The notes under the pieces: generated by a model | Database searches by the model: none | What the model was told of the DNA's origin: nothing | The model's input: the letters and a program-made list of their open reading frames with translations, nothing else | Program-made: the position numbers and the translations under genes | NCBI GenBank assembly: GCA_964611525.1 | Contig: CAZTAL010000131.1 | Location: forward strand, 1-64,000 | Direction of reading: 5' to 3' | Length of the DNA: 64,000 bases | Source of the DNA: JAAYJR01 sp964611525 | GTDB taxonomy: Bacteria; Bacteroidota; Bacteroidia; Bacteroidales; Prolixibacteraceae | In this document: positions 16,686 to 26,766 of the stretch, in pieces | Position numbering within the stretch: position 1 is the stretch's first letter | Layout of the letters: every line of letters starts with the position of its first letter

Positions 16686-17981
16686 ATGAATAAAAACTTT
16701 AATGGAACAGCTTACCTTTTACAATCAGTAAAAACCGGAAATATTTTTAATGATAACGGCTGGACGCTCGAAGCGCCGGGTGAAACCAACCCAACTCTGA
16801 TAAGGGCTGTTTATGAAAAGACACAACTTGAGCTAAAAGATGATTCTTGGGGATTGTATCGCTTTGCAGACTGGATGCCTGTTAAACGTATGCTTAAAGG
16901 TTCATCGGCTCCTGTTACATATAAAAGTGAAGGACTAGCTGATGAACTGGGACTGAAAAATCTGTGGATTACCTTTAGCGGTTACTGGCCTGAAAAGGGG
17001 GCAGAAATGGTTACCTGCAGTTTTAAAGAAACTGAAGCATATTCGGTTTGCGGAAGAATGCTTCCAAATATGGATAAAACACTAGTAGTGGCTTCAGCAG
17101 GGAACACATCCCGCTCATTTGCAAAAGTATGTTCTGAAAATAATATACCATTACTCCTTTGTGTACCTGAAGATTATATTGATACTCTCTGGTTTGAAAC
17201 GCCCCTTAATGATTGTGTGAAGCTAATATGCAGTTGCTCGGGAAGTGATTATTATGATTCCATCTACCTTTCTAACCTGATTGCAGGAATTGACGGTTTT
17301 ATCCCCGAAGGAGGCGCCAAAAATATTGCAAGAAGAGATGGCATGGGCACTACTGTGCTTTCAGCTGCCACAACCATCGGCCAAATTCCCGAATATTATT
17401 TCCAGGCTGTAGGGAGCGGCACAGGGGCCATCTCTGCATGGGAAGCAAATCTTAAATTACTTGACGACGGAAGGTTTGGAAAAAATAAAATGAAACTGAT
17501 GGTTTCCCAAAATGCACCGTTCAATCCGCTTTATGATGCATGGAAAGCAGACTCCCGCCAAATATTTCCTATGGATAGTATTAGTGCCAGAAAACTTGTA
17601 GATATTATTGATGCAAAAGTACTATCAAATCGGAAACCTCCCTATCACTTAGCTGGCGGTCTATATGACGCTCTCAAAGATTCAGAAGGCGATGTATTAA
17701 TAGCAACAAATGAACAGTTAAGAGCAGCGTCACGTCTGTTTGAATTAACTGAAGGTATTGATATCCATCCCGCTGCCGGTGTTGCAATTGCCACCCTGGC
17801 TGAAGCTGTTAAAAACAAACAGGTGAACAAAGATGCCCTTATAATGCTAAATATTACAGGAGGAGGTGAAAAAAAATACAAAGCCGAAAAAAATTTACAC
17901 TATCTCAAACCTGATCTGATTTTTGGTATAGATCCTGATCCTGAAGATGTAAAAAACAAAATAAAAAATCTTTTTAAGTAA
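16686..17981 (+). CDS. Cysteate synthase (threonine synthase-like PLP enzyme)
   Basis: The 431-residue fold type II PLP enzyme is related to threonine synthase. The PLP lysine is in CSFKETEAY. Downstream are VVASAGNTSRSFA, PEGGAKNIARRDGMGT, QAVGSGTGAISAWEA (phosphate loop) and LNITGGGEKK. The phrases YWPEKGAEM and APVTYKSEGLA match my recollection of the archaeal cysteate synthases, which make cysteate from phosphoserine and sulfite, better than true threonine synthases, which read NPTGSFKDR at the lysine. In Bacteroidota, cysteate is the headgroup precursor of capnine-type sulfonolipids. A specialised threonine synthase cannot be ruled out. It is monocistronic with its own promoter. Confidence 0.75.
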   Translation: MNKNFNGTAYLLQSVKTGNIFNDNGWTLEAPGETNPTLIRAVYEKTQLELKDDSWGLYRFADWMPVKRMLKGSSAPVTYKSEGLADELGLKNLWITFSGYWPEKGAEMVTCSFKETEAYSVCGRMLPNMDKTLVVASAGNTSRSFAKVCSENNIPLLLCVPEDYIDTLWFETPLNDCVKLICSCSGSDYYDSIYLSNLIAGIDGFIPEGGAKNIARRDGMGTTVLSAATTIGQIPEYYFQAVGSGTGAISAWEANLKLLDDGRFGKNKMKLMVSQNAPFNPLYDAWKADSRQIFPMDSISARKLVDIIDAKVLSNRKPPYHLAGGLYDALKDSEGDVLIATNEQLRAASRLFELTEGIDIHPAAGVAIATLAEAVKNKQVNKDALIMLNITGGGEKKYKAEKNLHYLKPDLIFGIDPDPEDVKNKIKNLFK

Positions 17982-18095
17982 CCACGTAACTATAAAAATT
18001 ACAATTTTAACTACTATACAAAAAAATTTCCTGTGTCAAAATACTAATCTGTAAATATAAAAGAAGAATATTCTTTTTAATCAAAATATATCCGT

Positions 18096-21000
18096 ATGAA
18101 AAGGCTTAAAAAATCACTAAAAATTTATATCGTTTTTTCAGGGATTTTAATTGTGTCATGTAATCATTATAAAGATTACTCTGACATACCTTTTGAGGAG
18201 AAAGAATCCCCTCCCTGGGAAAATCCCAATGTTTGTGAAATAAATCGTGAATCACCGCACGCCCATTTTATTCCTTTTGCCAATCTGCAGCAGGCACGCA
18301 GAAGCGACAAATGGCAATCGCCCATGGTACAATCACTTAATGGTTTATGGAAATTTCACCTCTCAAAAAACCTTCAGGAAAGGCCATACTGGTTTTTTAA
18401 AGACGATTATGACACACGAAACTGGAATGAAATAAAGGTTCCTGCAAACTGGGAAATGGAAGGTTATGATTATCCTATTTATGTTAACATTACTTATCCC
18501 CACGCAAAGACACCTCCTGAAATACAGGATCATTATAATCCCGTAGGATCTTACAAGCAAACTTTTATTATTCCGGAAAATTGGAAAAAGAAAGAAATAT
18601 TTCTCCACTTCGGAGCTGCCAGTTCGATGTTAAACGTCTGGATAAACGAACAATATGTAGGTTACAGCGAGGACAGCAAAACACCGGCAGAATTCAATAT
18701 CACCAATTATCTAAAAAAAGGTAAAAATTCCATTGCCGTTGAAATTCACCGATGGTGCGATGGCTCTTATCTCGAAGACCAGGATTTCTGGCGTATGAGT
18801 GGCATGACACGAGATGTATATCTCATTGCCAGAAACAGGCAAAGAATTAAGGATTTCAGAATTAATGCCGGATTGGATAAAAACTATACAACAGGCATAT
18901 TTTCTCTGAACCTTGATATACTCAACACAATTAATAATAAAGATCCGCTAAAAGTTGATGCTGTAATCTATGACAATGATAAAATCGTTAAAAAATTTAC
19001 AGAAAAAATAGAAGAAAAAAAACAAAATATACATTTTTCCACTGAAATTCACGGTGTTAAAAAATGGTCAGCTGAAGATCCAAATCTTTATGAACTGATC
19101 ATCACCTTAAAAAACAGAAATGGCATTTTGGAAGTTATAAGGCAGGATATAGGTTTCCGGACTGTGGAAATAAAAAATGCAACATTACTGATAAATGGCA
19201 AATATGTTTATCTGAAAGGTGTTAACCTTCATGAACATGACGAAATCAACGGTCATGTTGTCGACAAAGAAACCATGTTGAAAGACATAAAAACAATGAA
19301 GGAAAATAACATAAATGCTGTCCGGACATCACATTATCCACAACCGGTTTTATGGTACGAACTATGCAATAAATACGGCCTTTACATAATAGACGAAGCT
19401 AATATCGAATCTCACGGTATGGGTTATGGCGAAGAATCGCTGGCAAAAGACCCTGCATGGGAAAAGGCTCATCTATTTCGTACCCGAAATATGTTCGAAC
19501 GTGACAAAAATCAGCCTTGTATAATAATCTGGTCTCTCGGAAATGAAGCTGGTAACGGTATAAATTTTCAAGCAACATATAATTTTTTAAAATCGCTTGA
19601 TAAAACCCGCCCCGTACAATATGAAAGGGCTGTCCATGAAGCCAACACTGATATTTTCTGCCCAATGTATATGAGTATTGAAAATATGGAACGATACACT
19701 AAAGAAAGGGCGGAAAAACCACTGATCCAGTGTGAATATGCCCATGCAATGGGAAATAGTGTAGGTAATCTGCAGGATTACTGGAACCTTATCGAAAACC
19801 ATGAAGTTTTGCAGGGAGGTTTTATTTGGGACTGGGTTGAACAAGGAATTCTGACAACAAACGAGGAAGGAGAAAAATTCTGGGCCTACGGCGGCGACTT
19901 TGGTCCTGATACTGTGCCTTCTGATGGTAATTTTTGCCTTAACGGACTAGTAAATCCTGACAGAAGCTTAAAACCACATATACGGGAAGTTAAGAAGGTA
20001 TATCAGTATATTGACTTCTTACCGGTTAATCTTCAGGACGGACTCATTAACATTAAAAACAACTATGCTTTTCGCAATCTCTCTTGTTTCAATTTTTACT
20101 GGGAAATTATTGGAGACGGTAAAGTGATTAATTCCGGAGAAGCAGGAAACGTTAATACAAAACCGGAGGAAAGCACCGCATTTAAAATTGACTCCTATCC
20201 CGAACCAGAGCAGGGAGTAGAATATTTTCTTAACCTAAAAGCAAAACTTAAAAATCCTGACGGAATTTTAAATAAAGGTACAATTTTAGCTGCCGAACAG
20301 TTTAAGCTTCCCATTTATACTGATCCTCCAAAAATAAACATGGATCAAATACCGGATATTTCTGTTACTGAACAAAAAAATATCATTGCTGTCAAAGGCA
20401 AAGGATTCTCAATTACTTTCGATAAAAAAGCAGGGGTAATATCGAATTTTAAAAATGAAAAAACAGAATTTCTTAAAACCGGCCTTGTCCCCGATTTCTG
20501 GCGGGCTCCAACGGATAATGACTTAGGTAACCAACTCCACAAACGCAGTCGTATATGGCGTAAAGCAGGCGAAAGGCGTAAAACAACAAATGTAAAAATC
20601 ATACAAAAAACCAAAAACATTTCAGAAATAATATTTGACTTTGATCTATTAAGTGAATCAGAAGAAAAAATAGCTAATTATCAATCAAAATATACTATCT
20701 ACGGAACAGGAGATATAGTTATCAACAACCATTTTAAAATGACAAAAAAAAATTTGCCGGAAATAGTGCGAATGGGAATGAACCTGGTCATGCCCCGAAA
20801 ATTTGATCAGATGAAATGGCTCGGACGAGGACCACACGAAAGTTACCAAGACCGCAAAACAAGCACATTTACAGGCCTTTATGAAGGCAGCGTAAATGAT
20901 CAGTATTATCCATATATACGGCCCCAGGAAAATGGCAATAAAACAGATGTCCGCTGGCTGGTCATATACGATAAAAATAATAATGGCCTATTCTTTCAGG

Positions 21001-21314
21001 GAATCCCTCTTCTGGAAATTAGCGCCCATCATAATATCATGGAAGATTTTGAATCGCACGAAAGAACAGACGGAAGATATGTAAACGGAGTAAGAGTTGT
21101 AAACCGTCATACTACCGATGTTAAACCACGGGATTTAACTTCAGTAAATATTGATTTTAAGCAGATGGGGGTCGGAGGTGATAATAGCTGGAGTGCATGG
21201 ACTCACGATGAATACCGGCTTACCGAAAAAGAATACAGTTACTCCTTTCGTATGAAAATAATTAATGAAGACGATGATCCTTTGAATTTGGCAAAAGTAA
21301 AACCATGGAACTGA
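18096..21314 (+). CDS. Beta-galactosidase, GH2, lipoprotein form
   Basis: The 1072-residue protein follows the LacZ plan: sugar-binding domain, immunoglobulin-like domains, TIM barrel (about 370-660) and a C-terminal small-chain domain. The acid/base is Glu484 in IWSLGNEAGNG; the nucleophile is Glu547 in IQCEYAHAMGNS. An N-terminal hydrophobic stretch ending in IVSC (Cys22) suggests a lipoprotein, so it acts in the periplasm or at the outer membrane. It hydrolyses terminal beta-galactosides from oligosaccharides. Its last codons overlap the start of the carotenoid gene by 10 nt. No SusCD pair is nearby, so this is not a full polysaccharide utilisation locus. Confidence 0.93.
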   Translation: MKRLKKSLKIYIVFSGILIVSCNHYKDYSDIPFEEKESPPWENPNVCEINRESPHAHFIPFANLQQARRSDKWQSPMVQSLNGLWKFHLSKNLQERPYWFFKDDYDTRNWNEIKVPANWEMEGYDYPIYVNITYPHAKTPPEIQDHYNPVGSYKQTFIIPENWKKKEIFLHFGAASSMLNVWINEQYVGYSEDSKTPAEFNITNYLKKGKNSIAVEIHRWCDGSYLEDQDFWRMSGMTRDVYLIARNRQRIKDFRINAGLDKNYTTGIFSLNLDILNTINNKDPLKVDAVIYDNDKIVKKFTEKIEEKKQNIHFSTEIHGVKKWSAEDPNLYELIITLKNRNGILEVIRQDIGFRTVEIKNATLLINGKYVYLKGVNLHEHDEINGHVVDKETMLKDIKTMKENNINAVRTSHYPQPVLWYELCNKYGLYIIDEANIESHGMGYGEESLAKDPAWEKAHLFRTRNMFERDKNQPCIIIWSLGNEAGNGINFQATYNFLKSLDKTRPVQYERAVHEANTDIFCPMYMSIENMERYTKERAEKPLIQCEYAHAMGNSVGNLQDYWNLIENHEVLQGGFIWDWVEQGILTTNEEGEKFWAYGGDFGPDTVPSDGNFCLNGLVNPDRSLKPHIREVKKVYQYIDFLPVNLQDGLINIKNNYAFRNLSCFNFYWEIIGDGKVINSGEAGNVNTKPEESTAFKIDSYPEPEQGVEYFLNLKAKLKNPDGILNKGTILAAEQFKLPIYTDPPKINMDQIPDISVTEQKNIIAVKGKGFSITFDKKAGVISNFKNEKTEFLKTGLVPDFWRAPTDNDLGNQLHKRSRIWRKAGERRKTTNVKIIQKTKNISEIIFDFDLLSESEEKIANYQSKYTIYGTGDIVINNHFKMTKKNLPEIVRMGMNLVMPRKFDQMKWLGRGPHESYQDRKTSTFTGLYEGSVNDQYYPYIRPQENGNKTDVRWLVIYDKNNNGLFFQGIPLLEISAHHNIMEDFESHERTDGRYVNGVRVVNRHTTDVKPRDLTSVNIDFKQMGVGGDNSWSAWTHDEYRLTEKEYSYSFRMKIINEDDDPLNLAKVKPWN

Positions 21315-21985
21315 AAAATTTCACTTACCTTCTTCTTATGTTAGGTTCATGGACAGTGCCCCTTATATACAGTTTTGAAAATAAAGTTCAGTTTTTTAAA
21401 AAGTTAAAATGGCTCATGCCTGCAATAATTTTTACAGGAGCCATTTTTATAATATGGGACATAAGATTTCATGAATTGGGAATATGGGATTTTAATTATG
21501 AATATATAACCGGTATATATATAATTAATCTTCCTGTTGAAGAATGGCTTTTTTTTATAGTTATCCCTTATTGCTGCGTTTTTATTTATGAAATTCTTAA
21601 GGTAAAATTACCCCGGTCTGAATTACCAAATATTTTAACCGGAGTAAGTATAATATTACTTTTACTGTTTGCTTTACTTGCCTACTTTGCCCGTGAAAAA
21701 ATTTATACTTTCTTTACTTTTTTCTTACTTACGATATATTTCGGATATACCATAATCCGTAAACGTTTTAAAAAGTATTATACAAAATTTTACCTTACAT
21801 ATTTTATATCACTTATTCCATTCCTTATAATAAATGGTATATTGACATCACTTCCTGTTGTGACATATAACAATCTTCATAATATGGGATTACAAATTTT
21901 TACAATTCCTGTTGAAGATTTCGGATATTTTTTTCTGCTCTTGTTAATGAACATTACTATATACGAATACCTCAAACGAACATGA
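21305..21985 (+). CDS. Lycopene-cyclase-domain membrane protein (CrtYcd type)
   Basis: The 226-residue polytopic protein has two tandem homologous halves, as in fused heterodimeric lycopene beta-cyclases. The first half ends in LPVEEWLFFIVIPYCCVFIYE and the second in IPVEDFGYFFLLLLMN; the paired P-V-E-(E/D) motifs are the hallmark of the CrtYc/CrtYd and CarR family. It would close beta-ionone rings on lycopene in the inner membrane. It overlaps the beta-galactosidase end by 10 nt and kdtA by 4 nt (ATGA), so it is translationally coupled to both. No phytoene synthase or desaturase is present in the window. Confidence 0.82.
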   Translation: MELKNFTYLLLMLGSWTVPLIYSFENKVQFFKKLKWLMPAIIFTGAIFIIWDIRFHELGIWDFNYEYITGIYIINLPVEEWLFFIVIPYCCVFIYEILKVKLPRSELPNILTGVSIILLLLFALLAYFAREKIYTFFTFFLLTIYFGYTIIRKRFKKYYTKFYLTYFISLIPFLIINGILTSLPVVTYNNLHNMGLQIFTIPVEDFGYFFLLLLMNITIYEYLKRT

Positions 21986-23217
21986 AATTTATATATAATA
22001 CAATAATTTATATCTATATTTTTCTCATACATTTAACTGCAATTTTTAATGAAAAGGCGAAAAAATTTATAGAAGGCAGAAAAAATTGGGAAAATATTCT
22101 GGCAGAAAAACTTAAATCTGGTGTCCGTTACCTTTGGTTCCATTGTTCTTCTTTGGGGGAATTTGAGCAGGGACGGCCTCTTATGGAGAAAATAAAAAAT
22201 CAATACCCGCAATATAATATTATAATTACCTTTTATTCTCCTTCCGGCTACGAAATACGAAAAAACTATAACAATGCAGATATAATTATGTACCTGCCCA
22301 TGGACAAGAGGCGGAACGCCAGCAAATTTGTTAATATGATTAAACCGGAAAAAGTCTTTTTTATTAAATATGATTTCTGGTATTTTTTTATTTCAGAATT
22401 AAAAAAACAAAATATCCCCACGTACCTTATTTCCGCAATCTTTCGTGAAAAACAGATATTTTTCCAAAATTCCCCATGGGGTAAATGGTACCGGGGAATA
22501 CTTTATAATTTCGAACATCTATTTGTGCAGGACAAAAAATCAGCAAATATTCTTGCAAAAATAGGCATTAACAATATAACTGTCTCCGGGGATACCCGGT
22601 TTGACCGCGTAATGGAAATAGCACGCAATTCAAAAAATTTCCCGCTGATTGATAAATTTAAAGACAATTTCCCGCTGATAGTAGCAGGGAGCACATGGAA
22701 GCCAGATGAAGAAATTCTTGTAAAATTTATTGATAAACATGATAATATAAAAATAATTATTGCTCCCCATGAGGTTTCATCAGCAAATATCAACAGATTG
22801 CAGCAAATGACAAAAAAACCATTATTAAAATATAGTGAAGCTAATAATAAAAATATTATAGACCATTCCATTCTGATAATCGATTCAGTCGGACTTCTTT
22901 CATCGCTATACAAATACGGCCACATAGCTTATATAGGAGGCGGATTCGGCATTGGCATACATAATATCCTGGAGCCGGCAACATTCGGACTGCCGGTAAT
23001 ATTCGGACCAAAATATAAAAAATTTAAAGAAGCAATTGATCTTATAAAAAAAGGCGGAGCATTCCCTGTTCATAATTATAATGAATTAAGCACTTACCTT
23101 GAAAATCTTTTGGAAAATCCCGAAAAAAGATCTGAAGCATCTAAAATTTGCACAAATTTTGTAGAAAAAAACAAAGGGGCTTCGGATATAATAATTACAA
23201 AAATTTTTAAAATATAA
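21982..23217 (+). CDS. kdtA: 3-deoxy-D-manno-octulosonic acid (Kdo) transferase
   Basis: The 411-residue GT30 enzyme transfers Kdo to lipid A precursors at the inner membrane. Evidence: an N-terminal hydrophobic anchor (about 5-23), WFHCSSLGEFEQGRPL (the conserved Gly-Glu acceptor region), FFIKYDFWYFF, VAGSTWKPDEE, PHEV, IGGGFGIGIHNILEPATFGLPVIFGP. Its length is close to WaaA/KdtA. It starts within the stop of the lycopene-cyclase gene. Whether it adds one or two Kdo residues cannot be judged. Confidence 0.92.
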   Translation: MKFIYNTIIYIYIFLIHLTAIFNEKAKKFIEGRKNWENILAEKLKSGVRYLWFHCSSLGEFEQGRPLMEKIKNQYPQYNIIITFYSPSGYEIRKNYNNADIIMYLPMDKRRNASKFVNMIKPEKVFFIKYDFWYFFISELKKQNIPTYLISAIFREKQIFFQNSPWGKWYRGILYNFEHLFVQDKKSANILAKIGINNITVSGDTRFDRVMEIARNSKNFPLIDKFKDNFPLIVAGSTWKPDEEILVKFIDKHDNIKIIIAPHEVSSANINRLQQMTKKPLLKYSEANNKNIIDHSILIIDSVGLLSSLYKYGHIAYIGGGFGIGIHNILEPATFGLPVIFGPKYKKFKEAIDLIKKGGAFPVHNYNELSTYLENLLENPEKRSEASKICTNFVEKNKGASDIIITKIFKI

Positions 23218-23515
23218 CTTTTTTAACAACCTGTTCCCCCCTAAAAATATTTTACCGGAAATTTTGGATTTTGGAATAAAATTCTATTATAAATTATAGA
23301 AAAAAATTATTTTTTTGGTTAACTTTAAGATAAAATAAATATAATAAAAATATGACTATCAAAACAGTAACATATATAAGTTGATAACTTTTTATTAATT
23401 TCTAAAAAAAATATTTCAAAATCTTTGTTTGTGTTTTATATTGCATATACAATCTTGGGAACAGAAATTTTTTCACTAAGTTAAAAACTTAAATTTTTAA
23501 AAATAACAAAACACT
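23218..23515. other. Intergenic region before the ribonucleotide reductase gene
   Basis: The 298 bp are very AT-rich. Because the downstream enzyme is B12-dependent I looked for a cobalamin riboswitch core and saw none. TTTG occurs at 23424 and 23428, but without a convincing -7 box at the right distance. Confidence 0.45.
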
Positions 23516-26071
23516 ATGGCGTTAGAAGAAGTATTGATAAAAAATGCAAACAGGAAAAAAATTTATTCGCAGGAAGAAGCAATAAAGGCTTCTCTTGATT
23601 ACTTCAATGGGGATGATTTAGCTGCCAGGGTATGGGTCAATAAATATGCTTTAAAAGATTCTTTTGGAAATATTTTTGAAAGAACCCCTGACGATATGCA
23701 TATCAGACTTGCAAAAGAAATTTCACGAATCGAAAAAAAATATCCTAATCCTCTAACGGAAGAGGAAATTTACAATGTACTCAAAGAATTTAAATATATC
23801 ATCCCCCAAGGGGGACCTATGACAGGTATTGGTAATAAATATCAAATTGCATCACTTTCCAATTGTTTTGTTGTAGGCAATGACGGCGATTCTGATTCCT
23901 ATGGTGGAATACTGAAAATTGACCAGGAACAGGTTCAGTTAATGAAACGGCGTGGCGGAGTAGGACACGATCTATCTCACATCAGGCCAAAAGGATCTCC
24001 TGTGAAAAACTCAGCTCTTACCTCCACGGGTATAGTTCCATTTATGGAACGGTATTCCAACTCCACAAGAGAAGTAGCACAAGATGGACGACGCGGGGCA
24101 TTAATGTTATCAGTATCCATTAAACATCCTGATTCTGAAAGCTTTATTGATGCAAAACTGGAACAGGGTAAAGTTACAGGTGCCAACGTGTCAGTCAAAA
24201 TCGAAGATGATTTTATGAAAGCTGTGGAAAATGGAAAAACTTATGTTCAAACTTATCCCATTCATTCAGATAATCCTGTCTACAAAAAGGAGATCGATGC
24301 AAACAAACTCTGGGAAAAAATTGTAAAAAACGCATGGCAATCAGCTGAACCCGGCATTTTATTCTGGGATACAATAATCAGAGAATCGGTTGCCGACTGT
24401 TACGCCGATCTCGGATACCGTACCGTATCTACTAATCCTTGTGGGGAAATTCCTTTATGCCCTTATGACAGTTGCCGGCTATTGGCAATTAACATCTATT
24501 CATACGTTAACAATCCTTTCACCGAAAAGGCTAAATTCAATTTTGAACTTTTCAAAGAACATATACATTATGCACAACGTATAATGGACGACATAATTGA
24601 TCTGGAACTCGAAAAAATTGATGCTATTCTCAAGAAAGTTAACTCCGACCCTGAAGATGAAGAGATTAAATTTGTTGAAAAAAATCTTTGGGAAAATATC
24701 AGGAAAAAAGCTATAGAAGGACGGCGTACCGGTATAGGTATTACTGCCGAAGGTGATATGCTGGCAGCATTAGGATTACAATATGGAAGTGACATAGCTA
24801 CTGACTTCTCGGAAGAAATACATAAAACTATTGCTCTGGAAGTCTATCGCTCCTCAGTATCCCTTGCCAAAGAACGTGGAAAATTTGCAATTTATAATGC
24901 AGAAAGAGAAAAAGAAAATCCGTTTATAACCCGCTTGAAAAAAAGTGACCCTAAATTGTACGAGGAAATGGTTGAATACGGAAGACGAAACATTGCTCTT
25001 CTTACAATTGCACCAACAGGGACTACCAGTCTTATGACCCAGACTACTTCAGGAATTGAACCGGTATTTATGCCTGTATACAAAAGACGCCGAAAGGTTA
25101 ATCCGAGTGATAATGATATTCGTGTTGACTTCATAGATGAGGTGGGTGACCATTGGGAAGAATATAATGTATTTCACCATAAATTTAAAATATGGATGGA
25201 ACAACAGGGGTATGATCTTAACCGTGAATATACTGAGGAAGAATTGGCCGACATGATTAAAGAATCACCATACTACCAGGCTACATCAAATGATATCGAC
25301 TGGATATCAAAAGTTAGAATGCAGGGAAGAATACAAAAATGGGTAGACCACTCGATCAGTGTTACCATTAATCTGCCGTCAAATATTTCTGAAGAATTGG
25401 TAGGTCAACTTTATTTCGAAGCATGGAAAAGCGGGTGCAAAGGGGTAACTGTTTACAGGGAAGGATCACGTTCAGGAGTTCTGCTGACAAATAACGAAAT
25501 AGAAAAAAAACAATCAACAGGATTTCCGACCAAACGACCCGAAAGATTGGAGGCTGACGTCGTCCGCTTTCAGAATAATAAAGAAAAATGGATTGCATTC
25601 ATCGGACTAATGGATAACAAACCTTATGAAATATTCACAGGTCTTTCCGATGATGAAGATGGAATCTTGCTGCCCCGTTCTATAACACGGGGATTCATTA
25701 TCAAAAATTATGATAATGATAAAAATTCCCGCTACGATTTTCAATATATTAATAAACGCGGTTACAAAACAACCATTGAAGGACTTTCATATAAATTCAA
25801 TCCCGTATTCTGGAATTATGCAAAATTAATTTCCGGGACACTCCGGCACGGAATGCCTATCCATAAAGTAGTTGAACTTGTAACAAGCTTGCAACTCGAT
25901 AATGAAACTATTAATTCATGGAAAGCAGGTGTAGCACGTGCACTTAAAAAATATATACCCAACGGTACTCTTGCCGAAGATGCAGTTTGCGAAGAATGCG
26001 GATCTCATGAAGTAGTTTATCAGGAAGGTTGTCTGACTTGCTTGGCATGCGGCAATTCAAAATGCGGATGA
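23516..26071 (+). CDS. nrdJ: Adenosylcobalamin-dependent (class II) ribonucleoside-diphosphate reductase
   Basis: The 851-residue protein reduces ribonucleotides using a B12-generated thiyl radical. The catalytic core shows LSNCFVVG (Cys117), a GGVGHDLSHIRPKGSPV substrate loop, NPCGEIPLCPYDSC (Cys309 and a neighbouring Cys) and LLTIAPTGTTSLM. After about residue 680 comes a region seen in the large bacterial NrdJ form. The C-terminus is a zinc-ribbon-like tail with four to six cysteines (CEECG, then CLTCLACG) that would shuttle reducing power. No NrdB-type radical subunit is adjacent, as expected for class II. The gene is followed by a palindromic terminator overlapping gcvH. Confidence 0.93.
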   Translation: MALEEVLIKNANRKKIYSQEEAIKASLDYFNGDDLAARVWVNKYALKDSFGNIFERTPDDMHIRLAKEISRIEKKYPNPLTEEEIYNVLKEFKYIIPQGGPMTGIGNKYQIASLSNCFVVGNDGDSDSYGGILKIDQEQVQLMKRRGGVGHDLSHIRPKGSPVKNSALTSTGIVPFMERYSNSTREVAQDGRRGALMLSVSIKHPDSESFIDAKLEQGKVTGANVSVKIEDDFMKAVENGKTYVQTYPIHSDNPVYKKEIDANKLWEKIVKNAWQSAEPGILFWDTIIRESVADCYADLGYRTVSTNPCGEIPLCPYDSCRLLAINIYSYVNNPFTEKAKFNFELFKEHIHYAQRIMDDIIDLELEKIDAILKKVNSDPEDEEIKFVEKNLWENIRKKAIEGRRTGIGITAEGDMLAALGLQYGSDIATDFSEEIHKTIALEVYRSSVSLAKERGKFAIYNAEREKENPFITRLKKSDPKLYEEMVEYGRRNIALLTIAPTGTTSLMTQTTSGIEPVFMPVYKRRRKVNPSDNDIRVDFIDEVGDHWEEYNVFHHKFKIWMEQQGYDLNREYTEEELADMIKESPYYQATSNDIDWISKVRMQGRIQKWVDHSISVTINLPSNISEELVGQLYFEAWKSGCKGVTVYREGSRSGVLLTNNEIEKKQSTGFPTKRPERLEADVVRFQNNKEKWIAFIGLMDNKPYEIFTGLSDDEDGILLPRSITRGFIIKNYDNDKNSRYDFQYINKRGYKTTIEGLSYKFNPVFWNYAKLISGTLRHGMPIHKVVELVTSLQLDNETINSWKAGVARALKKYIPNGTLAEDAVCEECGSHEVVYQEGCLTCLACGNSKCG

Positions 26072-26073
26072 TA

Positions 26074-26105
26074 GAATCCTGATCAGGATTCAATCATTTT
26101 TTTAT
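26074..26105 (+). terminator. Palindromic terminator after nrdJ, overlapping the gcvH 3' end
   Basis: GAATCCTGATCAGGATTC at 26074-26091 is a perfect 18-bp palindrome. It starts 2 bp after the nrdJ stop and is followed by AATCA and a T7 run. It includes the last codons of gcvH, read on the other strand. The T-run is on the plus strand only, so it should stop nrdJ transcripts. Confidence 0.6.
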
Positions 26106-26463
26106 AGTCTTCCGGGGACAGCAAATCTTTCGATTCTGATAAATCACTATATTTAAATTTTATCATCCATCCCTCCCCGTAAGGGTCTTTATTAATCAAT
26201 TCAGGCTCGTCATCGAGTTTTTCATTAACCTGGAGCACTTCTCCGCCAACAGGCATAAATAGATCAGAAACAGTCTTTACAGCTTCTATAGTACCAAAAA
26301 CATCTCCTTTATTAAGTTTCTCCCCTTCCGTCTCAATTTCAACAAAGACTACATCACCAAGTTCACCCTGGGCAAAATCAGTAATTCCAACTATCGCTGT
26401 ATCATCTTCAATACGAATCCATTCATGATCCTCAGTGTATTTTAAATCATCCGGTATTTTCAT
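26083..26463 (-). CDS. gcvH: Glycine cleavage system H protein
   Basis: The 126-residue lipoyl carrier moves the aminomethyl group between the P, T and L proteins. The lipoyl lysine is Lys63 in IEAVKTVSD, inside a typical biotinyl/lipoyl-domain fold (YTEDHEWIRIEDDTAIVGIT, GDVVFVE, then NKDPYGEGWMIK). The length is normal. It is isolated from gcvP and gcvT here, as is common in Bacteroidota. The stop lies inside the nrdJ terminator palindrome. Confidence 0.95.
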   Translation of the reverse strand: MKIPDDLKYTEDHEWIRIEDDTAIVGITDFAQGELGDVVFVEIETEGEKLNKGDVFGTIEAVKTVSDLFMPVGGEVLQVNEKLDDEPELINKDPYGEGWMIKFKYSDLSESKDLLSPEDYKKMIES

Positions 26464-26766
26464 AGTATTATTTTTTTAATATTTAAACCAAATTTAATAT
26501 ATTTTATTTAAATCAGCTAATTTACAACGGACTTAAGCCCGGAATTAATCAGTATATCAAAATAGCATTAATTTTAACCTGTTAATTCAATAATTTGATT
26601 ATAAATGTTTTAATTATTTTGTTCATAAACTCCGGCTAAAATTACATCATCTACCAGACAACAATAAATTAAAAATAACTAATTTCACAAAAACATACTT
26701 AGTAAATGACAGGATACATCGCTATATAAACGGCAAATCCATCATATTTTTAAAAAGTAAATTAAT
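26464..26766. other. Intergenic region between divergent gcvH and tsaE
   Basis: About 300 bp of AT-rich DNA between divergent starts, so both promoters should lie here. I see no strong TAnnTTTG box, repeat or RNA gene. Confidence 0.4.

Noticed and set aside
23218..23515. Cobalamin riboswitch expected in front of B12-dependent nrdJ
   Set aside because: No recognisable B12-box or conserved junction core is visible in the leader, so none is claimed.
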